The notes below the pieces were generated by a model. It had not been told where the DNA came from. It saw nothing but the letters and a program-made list of their open reading frames with translations, and did not search any database. Of a DNA stretch of 5,389 nt, positions 1 through 5,389 are shown one piece after another (the stretch's first letter is position 1; every line of letters begins with the position of its first letter). This DNA comes from Chitinophagaceae bacterium. Its GTDB lineage: Bacteria > Bacteroidota > Bacteroidia > Chitinophagales > Chitinophagaceae. A program made the translations under genes and the position numbers. Where the stretch lies: contig PLXD01000221.1 of NCBI GenBank assembly GCA_003151295.1, positions 5,413 through 10,801 on the forward strand, written 5' to 3'.

Positions 1-627
1 GTTCGGATCCCCGCCATAGACGATATCCGATGCCCCGACGGTATTGGGCGCACTGGGATCCAGGTTCGCTGCGGCTTGCGACAACTCATTGAACATATCG
101 GTATAGATATCCTGTTGCTTGTCGTATATGGGAGCGGTGATGCCTTTGATATATCCCTGGCCCGCCTGCGAATAGGGACAGTCTCCGTACATATCGGTGA
201 TCCGTTGGAACTGGAAGACCTTAAAAATCCTCGCGATATTATAAAAGTTCTTCTGGGAGGAATCCGTCGAGGTATGAGTGACGACTTCTACGATGTTTTT
301 AATCGGGCTTCCGTAGTTCTCCTCCCAATAAGCGGAGTTGTACCCGGAATTGTAGAAGTATTTGTCGCCGCACCAATAGCTCTGTGTCGAAGACAGATGC
401 TGAATCATCGTGGAGGCGTAGATAAGATTATTGCGCCAGTCTTCGTAGGCATTCGCATCGCTGTTGCCAGATGTTATCAATTCGGTGGCCGTGAAGAGAT
501 ATATGTAATTCATGTTCGCTGCGGTCAGGTGCTCCGGGTCTGTATTTATTGCCACGAATTTTTTATCGCATCCTGTTATGAAAATTCCTGTAATCAGACA
601 GGACAGGAAAAGTATTTTATATTTCAT
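1..627 (-). CDS. SusD/RagB-like outer-membrane lipoprotein, N-terminal 209 residues (runs off left edge)
   Basis: This is the surface-exposed ligand-binding lipoprotein that caps a SusC transporter and helps deliver its substrate. The frame is open without a stop from ATG at 627-625 to base 1, so the C-terminal part lies outside the window. The product starts MKYKILFLSCLITG, a short lipoprotein signal peptide with lipobox ITGC, and lipidation would fall on Cys20. The mature protein begins CDKKFVAINTDPEHL, which resembles the 'INTDPN' start of SusD-like proteins. Around residues 135-153 it has FKVFQFQRITDMYGDCPYSQ, then YDKQQDIYTDMFNELSQAAANLD and DIVYGGDP, the conserved order of the SusD-like_2 family. 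Family members are usually about 450-550 residues, so under half is visible. It begins 28 nt after the susC-like stop and is surely co-transcribed with it. Substrate unknown. Family assignment is firm; the exact Pfam subfamily is from memory of motifs. Confidence 0.93.
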   Translation of the reverse strand, partial: MKYKILFLSCLITGIFITGCDKKFVAINTDPEHLTAANMNYIYLFTATELITSGNSDANAYEDWRNNLIYASTMIQHLSSTQSYWCGDKYFYNSGYNSAYWEENYGSPIKNIVEVVTHTSTDSSQKNFYNIARIFKVFQFQRITDMYGDCPYSQAGQGYIKGITAPIYDKQQDIYTDMFNELSQAAANLDPSAPNTVGASDIVYGGDPN

Positions 628-655
628 CTTGAATGAATTTAAAGTGGTTTATCAA
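628..655 (-). other. 28-nt susC-susD junction
   Basis: The short A/T-rich spacer between the susC-like TGA (658-656) and the susD-like ATG (627) has no terminator-like hairpin and no room for a separate promoter. The bases before the ATG read AAATTCAAG, without a Shine-Dalgarno sequence. This supports co-transcription of the transporter and lipoprotein genes. Confidence 0.7.
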
Positions 656-3600
656 TCAGAATTTTACATTCACGTTACAGCCAATACTACGGACGGACGG
701 ATACCCCGATAACTCAAGCCCCTGGGCATTTGAATTAGTATAGGTTGATTCCGGATCGATATTGGGTGTATGTTTCATCAGGATGGCCAAGTTACGCCCA
801 ACCAGGGAAAAAGTAAGCCCTTTGATAAACCCATTCTTTAATACTTTCGCGGGTAGCGAATATGCCAATGAAAGAGACCTCAGTTTAATAAAGCTTGCAT
901 CATAGGTAAACTCTTCCGGAACATTGTTCTGTCCGTAAGCTATTTCATTCCAATAAGTCTCAGCCGGGACATTGACCGTATTGGGATGTCCATCCTGGGT
1001 CACGCCTTTGCCAACGATTCCGCTCTCCCTGCCCTGGAGTGTCGTTTTCGAAAGGCCGTCCGAATACAGGATCAGGTTGGAACCGGAGAAGATCTTCGCC
1101 CCGTACTTGAAATCGATCAGCACGGTGAGGGAGAAATTCTTGTAATGAAAATCATTGGTGATACCGCCTGTCTTATTATATACGCCGGTGCCCAATGGCT
1201 CAAGAGCAGATGTTCTGAGGGGAAGGCCTGAGGTATCGTAAACGATATTGTTCTTGGTATCACGCAGGTATTTATATCCCATGATCTGCCCGTAAGGCAG
1301 CCCTACGATATTGCTGATATTGGCATCGCCATTACGTGGTACGTCGAGTACCAGGGGAATTCCACTAGTGGCCAGCGAAAGTACTTTGCTATTGTTGTAG
1401 GCAAAGTTGAATGAAAGGTTCCAGGTGAAATCCTTAATCCGCACGGGAGTGGCGGTGATCAATATTTCTATCCCCTTGTTGCGTAACTGGCCAATATTGA
1501 TAATATTGGTACCATACCCTGACGTTCCGCTGACCGATACCGGAACGATATCGTTGGTCGTCGTCTTGTCATAGACGGCCAGATCGAAGCCGATGCGATT
1601 GTTCAGAAATTCCATATTCAACCCCAATTCCTTCTCCTTGACATTGACGGGTTTCAGGAACTGGTTGGGGATACTGATATTGTTCACATAGCCGATCGAC
1701 TGCCCATTGATGGTATATCCCTGCAAGCCGTATGTGAGTGCATTGGAATAGGCACCGGCAGCGCCGTTATTGGAAGAGGCTGCTGCGGCTGCCCTGAACT
1801 TACCGAAGCTGATCCAGGAAGGCATGCGGAAGGCATCGGAGAACACGAAGCTGGCGGACAGGGAAGGATAGAGATAATTATTTGTCTTGGGATTCAGTAC
1901 GGAGAACCAGTCATTGCGGAGGGTCCCGGTAAGGAAGAGGTAATTCTTATACCCCAGTTCGGCACTTCCATAGACTGAATTTACACGCGACTCGCTATAA
2001 CCGTAATTAAAAGGCTTGCTGGCGACATTGCTGACACTATAAAAATAGGGGATGACAAAGGGACCGCCGCCACCGCTATACTGGTTCCAAAGATTCTCCT
2101 GCGAATAGACGCCTGCATTGGCATTCAGGCTGAAGTCAGGGCCGAATTTCTTATTGGCCCCGATCATGAAGTTGCCATCCAGTTCATGCTGGTTGATCTC
2201 GGACATATTGATCGACCCACCGCCTGAATTGGTATATTGGACGCCGTTGGGAGTGATATTTTGCTGGTCGAAGGTATAACCATCCCTGGTGACCTGTCCC
2301 TGCACAAACAACCAATCCAATATATTGTATTTTAACGTTAAACCTCCCGTTAGCCGGTTTCGGCTGGTGGCATTCTGGAAATCATAGGCGATGAAATATG
2401 GATTCTCGAAATAGATATCGGCAGATCCCGGTAAAAGTTCGTTCCGGTTGGCATCCACCCGCGGTTTCAGCCAGTTCAGGTTAAATGTATTGGAAATGAA
2501 AATGGTGCTTGCTACGAAATTGCCGGGGGCATCGGAAAAGGAGGCCCTGTTCTTAACGGTCTCAAAAATATAATTGGCTGTCAGCACCATTTGCAGCTTA
2601 GGGGTGATATTATAGGTCGTGTTGAAATTCAGACCCTGCTGTTTCATATTGGAATTCGGCACATTGGTGTTCAGGTAGAGGTCGGAGACACCCAGCCTGA
2701 AATGCCCCTTGTCGTTCGACCCGTACATGGCCACCGAAGACTGGTTAGTCACGCCTGTCTTGTAAAAATCCTTATACTGATCCTTATTGGCGACATATTT
2801 ATAGGGATCCCCCAGGAAATTGATGGCAGTGGAACCATCTCCGATCTTCTGCCCCCAATTGGATTCGGCAGTGGCGTTGGCAGCGCTTTGCGACAAAGGT
2901 TCTACGCCCAGTGTTCCCTGACCATAGGTATATTGGTAATCCCTAAAATCGTGTACCATGTTGGCCGTGATGTTATCATTGACCTCTACCCCGATCCCCC
3001 GGTTCTTAGTGCCCGATTTGGTAGTGACCAGGATGGCTCCGTTCCCCCCGCGATACCCATAGAGTGCCGTGGCGGCCACGCCTTTTAACACCTGGATACT
3101 CTCCACATCGTCCGGGTTGATATTGGATAACCCGTCGCCGTAATCGGCGCCCCCCCATTCGCTGGTAGATCCCTGATTGGAGTTGTCAAAAGGAATTCCG
3201 TCTATAATATAAAGCGGTTGATTATTTCCGTTCAACGAGGAGTTACCGCGAATGATTACGCGGCTGCTGCCGTAAGGACCGGTGGAGACACCTGCAACGC
3301 TTACTCCCGCTACCTGGCCGGTGAGCGCATTCCCGAGGTTCACTTCCCTCGATTGGGTCAGCTTGGACCCGTCGATCTCGGTAGTGGAATATCCGAGTTC
3401 TCTTTTTTGTTTTTTAAGTCCCAGGGCGGTGACGACGACCTCATTCAGGGCTTTTTTATCTTCCACCATCGTAATGGAAAGATTGGATTTATCACCCACG
3501 ACCAGTTCCTGGTTAATGAGCCCAATTGAAGAAAAGACCAATACATCCCCTTTTTTTGCAGGCAGGGTAAAGACACCATCCGTATTGGTGGAAGTGCCTT

Positions 3601-4150
3601 TACGGCTACCCTTTATGGTGACGCTCACGCCGGCCAGGGGCCTGCCATCTGCTCCGATCACTGTGCCGGTGATGATGTCGGCGGACATTTCAATATGAAC
3701 CGAATTTTCAGCCAATAAAGGGCCGCCCGGCTGGAAATTGACCGGTTTTACATCATAGCTCGTCTTTAGATTGGTGGAGGAAAGAATGACAAAGGTCTTG
3801 TCATTGATCTTTTTGAATTGCAGCCCGCTATTCTTCAACACCTTATCCAGGATCCTTTCGATACTCCCATCCGTCCCGTCGGCCGGGTTGACCAGTTTAT
3901 CTGCCAGTGACTGTTCGGCAAATAAGAAATAGACCCCTTTCGTCTCGTTTAATTCTTTCAGGACTACCAGTAATTTTTGTTTCTGGCGGTTCTCCGTGTC
4001 TTTGTCGTCTGCAATTTTCAGGTGGGTGAGCGGCTTATTCGAATTGCCGGCATATGCGTAGGTACTCTGCCCATGCGCTCTTTCAAAACAAAATAATTGT
4101 GCACAGAGGAGACCCCAGAGTGCACAACGAAGGAAATCGATTTTTCTCAT
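656..4150 (-). CDS. SusC/RagA-family TonB-dependent outer-membrane transporter with STN signalling domain
   Basis: This is a TonB-dependent outer-membrane importer that works with the SusD-like lipoprotein encoded next. The 1164-residue protein is complete. Residues 1-28 form a signal peptide (hydrophobic CALWGLLCAQLFCF, likely cleavage near AHG-Q). Residues about 60-125 look like an STN domain (VYFLFAEQSLADKLV, then ILDKVLKNSGLQFKKINDKTFVI). Residues about 159-232 form a CarboxypepD_reg-like beta-sandwich (GTVIGADGRPLAGVSVTIKG). EVVVTALG at 237-244 is the TonB-box-like segment. The plug, about 250-380, carries the SusC signature: VIIRGNSSLNGNNQPLYIIDGIPFDN in two adjoining parts, INPDDVESIQVLKGVAATALYG, and GAILVTTKSG. 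The rest is the 22-strand barrel, ending in NVNVKF with a terminal Phe as usual for barrel proteins. The plug motif reads ALYGYRGGNGAI where ALYGSRAANGVI is common. The STN domain and the fecR-like gene just upstream imply ligand-sensing control through an ECF sigma factor. Ligand unknown. Confidence 0.97.
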   Translation of the reverse strand: MRKIDFLRCALWGLLCAQLFCFERAHGQSTYAYAGNSNKPLTHLKIADDKDTENRQKQKLLVVLKELNETKGVYFLFAEQSLADKLVNPADGTDGSIERILDKVLKNSGLQFKKINDKTFVILSSTNLKTSYDVKPVNFQPGGPLLAENSVHIEMSADIITGTVIGADGRPLAGVSVTIKGSRKGTSTNTDGVFTLPAKKGDVLVFSSIGLINQELVVGDKSNLSITMVEDKKALNEVVVTALGLKKQKRELGYSTTEIDGSKLTQSREVNLGNALTGQVAGVSVAGVSTGPYGSSRVIIRGNSSLNGNNQPLYIIDGIPFDNSNQGSTSEWGGADYGDGLSNINPDDVESIQVLKGVAATALYGYRGGNGAILVTTKSGTKNRGIGVEVNDNITANMVHDFRDYQYTYGQGTLGVEPLSQSAANATAESNWGQKIGDGSTAINFLGDPYKYVANKDQYKDFYKTGVTNQSSVAMYGSNDKGHFRLGVSDLYLNTNVPNSNMKQQGLNFNTTYNITPKLQMVLTANYIFETVKNRASFSDAPGNFVASTIFISNTFNLNWLKPRVDANRNELLPGSADIYFENPYFIAYDFQNATSRNRLTGGLTLKYNILDWLFVQGQVTRDGYTFDQQNITPNGVQYTNSGGGSINMSEINQHELDGNFMIGANKKFGPDFSLNANAGVYSQENLWNQYSGGGGPFVIPYFYSVSNVASKPFNYGYSESRVNSVYGSAELGYKNYLFLTGTLRNDWFSVLNPKTNNYLYPSLSASFVFSDAFRMPSWISFGKFRAAAAASSNNGAAGAYSNALTYGLQGYTINGQSIGYVNNISIPNQFLKPVNVKEKELGLNMEFLNNRIGFDLAVYDKTTTNDIVPVSVSGTSGYGTNIINIGQLRNKGIEILITATPVRIKDFTWNLSFNFAYNNSKVLSLATSGIPLVLDVPRNGDANISNIVGLPYGQIMGYKYLRDTKNNIVYDTSGLPLRTSALEPLGTGVYNKTGGITNDFHYKNFSLTVLIDFKYGAKIFSGSNLILYSDGLSKTTLQGRESGIVGKGVTQDGHPNTVNVPAETYWNEIAYGQNNVPEEFTYDASFIKLRSLSLAYSLPAKVLKNGFIKGLTFSLVGRNLAILMKHTPNIDPESTYTNSNAQGLELSGYPSVRSIGCNVNVKF

Positions 4151-4250
4151 TTTGCAGCGTTTTTAGATAAAAAATGAAGCTTAGGTTAAAAAGTGAGTAG
4201 TTAATGGTTCTATCAAAGGTCAACAATTCTCAATGGCAAGCGATTGGTAT
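4151..4250 (-). promoter_or_regulatory. fecR-susC intergenic region, likely site of the transporter promoter
   Basis: One hundred bases separate the fecR-like stop from the susC-like ATG. In FecR-regulated transporter loci the sigma-dependent promoter usually lies here, which is the basis of this call. I found no confident match to the Bacteroidota housekeeping pattern (TTTG about 20 nt before TAnnTTTG); a TTTG occurs at 4218-4215 on the minus strand but has no good partner. The heptamer TCAATGG occurs twice on the plus strand, at 4230-4236 and 4251-4257, exactly 21 bases apart. The leader next to the ATG is A-rich (TCTAAAAACGCTGCAAA) with no Shine-Dalgarno sequence. I see no strong hairpin followed by a T-run, so read-through from fecR is also plausible. 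Confidence 0.4.
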
Positions 4251-5078
4251 TCAATGGGCCGTCTTTCCTAAATGGTCAGCGATCGTTATTCTATTCCCCT
4301 GACGAACAACCGAAAACTCCATCGTAGCGTCCAGTGCTTGTAATAATACGTCCAGATTGTCATTGGGAAGTATGCCTGAAATCGTTTTATCGCCTGTTGC
4401 AGCATTAGCCAGTTCTATGTCTATTCCATAATGGTCCTTAATGATCCGCACCACCTCGCTCATGGGGGTATTGTCGAATACCAGTTTCCGGTCTTTCCAT
4501 GCCAGGATGCTATCGTTCTTTGCCGGGGTTTTCCGCAATTCCGCTGAATTGAACTGCACAAAATCTCCTGGCATCATGTTTATTTCCCTGCCGTCGGCGG
4601 TATGGATGATGACGCTTCCTTCCTTGAGCATTACACTGGACCGCCCGGCGCGGTTCACTACGTTGAACTGCGTTCCGGTCACGATAATATCGAAATGGTC
4701 GGCATGCACGATGAAGCGGCTCTTCATAGGCGTCTTGCGGACATGGAAAAAGGCTTCCCCTTTTATCCATACTTCGCGGTCTTTCCCATCCGTCCATTCC
4801 CCGGAATAGGAGACCTTGCTATTCGCATTGATAAATACTTCGGTCCCATCGGGTAATTTGCGTTGTTTGATCTCTCCGTAAGTAGTCTTTAATTCAGGTT
4901 TGCCCGAAATCCATGAGCGGATAAAAAAGAAGCCTGCCGCCGCCAATAAAATGATACTGGCTGCTGCGATCCACCGGCCTCCGTGAAAAAGGGAAAAGAC
5001 TCCCGCCCCCGGCTTTTCCCTATCCGCCTCCTCTATTTTCGCCAGGAGGGTCTTTTCTACTGCCCGGACCCGTTCTTC

Positions 5079-5081
5079 CTA
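5079..5081 (-). other. In-frame amber (TAG) codon 64 of the fecR-like frame
   Basis: The plus strand reads cta, so the minus strand reads TAG, between GAG CTG and GAA GAA CGG. Upstream and downstream segments are in the same frame, and every codon from 5078 down to 4254 is sense. A one-base change from CAG, AAG, GAG, TGG or another neighbour would explain it; CAG (Gln) or GAG/AAG (Glu/Lys) would fit the charged helical context. The two complete minus-strand frames in the window, susC-like and fecR-like, end in TGA, so nothing here suggests that TAG is reassigned. Confidence 0.9.
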
Positions 5082-5270
5082 CAGCTCTTTTTCCTCCATC
5101 CTCAGGTTCTCCAACAACTCAACAGCTTGTTGCACAAGCCCATACCGCTCAGGATCGACAGCCATCCATCGTTCCCATCGCTTTTCAGCATCCGGATCGG
5201 CCTTGAAATGCCAGGAAAGAAAAGATTCGTCCGCCAGCAGATCTTCCGGTTCAACGTAAACATTTTCCAT
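5079..5270 (-). CDS. FecR-like N-terminal sigma-binding domain, 63 residues, the product if the amber codon terminates
   Basis: If TAG at 5081-5079 acts as a stop, the only well-initiated product of the fecR-like gene is this 63-residue soluble peptide, MENVYVEPEDLLADESF and onward, ending MEEKEL. It matches the short helical cytoplasmic domain found at the N-terminus of Bacteroidota FecR proteins, including the D-L-L-A-D-E-S-F-L start and the W-x-x-W-x-x-x-x-P segment. It has no membrane helix or sensor domain. I chose ATG at 5270 because homologues start a few residues before this motif. An in-frame ATG at 5336 would add 22 residues, rich in Lys, His and Cys, that do not look like the family and overlap an inverted repeat. 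No Shine-Dalgarno sequence lies at normal spacing: AAGGAAG at 5292-5286 is 15 nt away, which is usual for this phylum. Whether the peptide is stable is unknown. Confidence 0.6.
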   Translation of the reverse strand: MENVYVEPEDLLADESFLSWHFKADPDAEKRWERWMAVDPERYGLVQQAVELLENLRMEEKEL

Positions 5271-5389
5271 AATTGAAAGGGATTTCTTCCTTAAGCAAGT
5301 ACAAAGACCGGGCGCTTTGTAATGATGTTTACCCATCTTTTTTTATATTTTCTTTAACGTATCTGTTTAAGAGACCTTTTTTTCATTAG
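5271..5389 (-). other. Leader region upstream of fecR, with possible end of an upstream gene
   Basis: There is no complete gene in these 119 bases. On the minus strand two frames are open from the window edge: one encodes LMKKRSLKQIR and stops at TAA 5356-5354, the other encodes NEKKVS and stops at TAA 5369-5367. Either could be the C-terminus of an upstream gene. In loci of this type an ECF sigma-factor gene commonly precedes fecR, but 6-11 residues cannot identify it. The stretch from about 5334 to 5356 is very A/T-rich (a run of seven T on the plus strand) and may be part of a promoter. Confidence 0.3.
5300..5321. repeat. Inverted repeat with 7-bp arms upstream of the fecR-like gene
   Basis: On the plus strand, tacaaag (5300-5306) and ctttgta (5315-5321) are perfect reverse complements around an 8-base centre, accgggcg, which contains ccgg. 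The repeat lies 29 bases before the fecR-like ATG. It could be an operator or a weak hairpin. It is not followed by a T-run in the direction of transcription, so it is not a typical intrinsic terminator. Seven-base arms can arise by chance, so the functional meaning is open. Confidence 0.35.

Larger units (their letters stand above)
4251..5270 (-). pseudogene. FecR-like anti-sigma factor / sigma regulator, interrupted by one in-frame amber codon
   Basis: FecR-type proteins span the inner membrane and relay a signal from an STN-bearing transporter to an ECF sigma factor. Read from ATG at 5270-5268 to TGA at 4253-4251, the frame has 339 codons, with TAG as codon 64. Codons 1-63 encode the cytoplasmic sigma-binding domain (EDLLADESFLSWHF, RWERWMAVDPERY). 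Codons 65-98 are a charged linker, and about 100-117 is a single membrane helix (WIAAASIILLAAAGFFFI). About 131-239 is the periplasmic FecR domain (LPDGTEVFINANSKVSY, EVWIKGEAFFHV, FIVHADHFDIIVTGTQFNV, MLKEGSVII, MMPGDFVQF). About 263-329 is a DUF4974-like domain (LVFDNTPMSEVVRIIKDHYG, ISGILPNDNLDVLLQAL). Nothing else is broken: there is no frameshift or second stop, and length and domain order are normal. The only start-like codon soon after the stop is TTG at 4946-4944, inside the membrane helix, an unlikely start. Pseudogene, read-through gene or sequence error are all possible. Confidence 0.85.

Noticed and set aside
76..636. A 186-codon plus-strand open frame opposite the susD-like gene
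   Set aside because: It is the exact codon-register complement of the susD-like coding frame, which carries a lipobox and family motifs; the plus-strand product resembles no family I recognise.
3550..3560. A7 run followed by G4 in the susC-like gene (minus strand), resembling a slippery site
   Set aside because: The codons GCA AAA AAA GGG encode an ordinary Ala-Lys-Lys-Gly turn in the CarboxypepD_reg-like domain, the frame continues normally, and frameshifting here would serve no visible purpose.
2591..3698. Plus-strand open frames opposite the susC-like gene (2591-3088, 3218-3529, 3282-3698)
   Set aside because: They lie wholly inside a firmly identified gene on the other strand; the products have no recognisable domain and overlap one another in different frames, as shadow frames do.
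4251..4946. A separate 231-residue gene starting at TTG 4946
   Set aside because: The start would fall in the middle of the membrane helix, and the frame is open upstream to the amber codon with matching FecR linker sequence, so it is the C-terminal part of one interrupted gene.
5079..5336. An 85-residue version of the FecR N-terminal peptide starting at ATG 5336
   Set aside because: The additional 22 residues do not resemble the family, cover the inverted repeat, and sit upstream of a start (5270) that fits known FecR N-termini.
1..5389. tRNA or rRNA genes, CRISPR arrays, insertion sequences, riboswitches
   Set aside because: Almost the whole window is coding sequence of three genes; the gaps are at most about 120 bases, and I saw no cloverleaf, regularly spaced repeats, transposase motifs or known riboswitch cores.

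Overview
The window reads as a piece of a Bacteroidota chromosome, most likely from the Chitinophaga/Sphingobacteriia side of the phylum. The reasons are a SusC-like TonB-dependent transporter followed by a SusD-like surface lipoprotein, a FecR-type regulator with the Bacteroidota-style C-terminal domain (DUF4974-like), no Shine-Dalgarno sequence at normal spacing before any start, and A/T-rich leaders. The lineage assignment is an inference from gene type and style only.

All genes lie on the minus strand, so transcription runs from the right end of the window to the left. In order: (1) 5271-5389, a short leader with an inverted repeat at 5300-5321 and perhaps the last codons of an upstream gene beyond the edge; (2) 4251-5270, a fecR-like anti-sigma/sigma-regulator frame of 339 sense and nonsense codons, interrupted by one in-frame amber codon at 5079-5081; (3) 4151-4250, a 100-nt gap likely to hold the transporter promoter; (4) 656-4150, a complete 1164-residue SusC/RagA-type outer-membrane transporter with an extra N-terminal STN signalling domain; (5) 1-627, the first 209 residues of a SusD-like (SusD-like_2 type) lipoprotein that runs off the left edge.

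Together these form a familiar module. SusC and SusD bind and import a large ligand (glycan, peptide or similar) across the outer membrane using TonB energy. The STN domain of SusC contacts the periplasmic part of FecR, and FecR passes the signal through the inner membrane to an ECF sigma factor, which is not in the window and is probably encoded just upstream. No degradative enzyme is present, so the substrate cannot be named.

The most notable point is the amber codon in fecR. It separates the cytoplasmic sigma-binding domain (63 residues) from the transmembrane segment and periplasmic sensor, while both halves stay in one frame and look undamaged. This could be a recent nonsense mutation, a read-through codon or a sequence error. 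If real, it would cut the signal path from transporter to sigma factor. Apart from that the locus looks like an ordinary member of a well-known family, and I see no evidence of an undescribed system.
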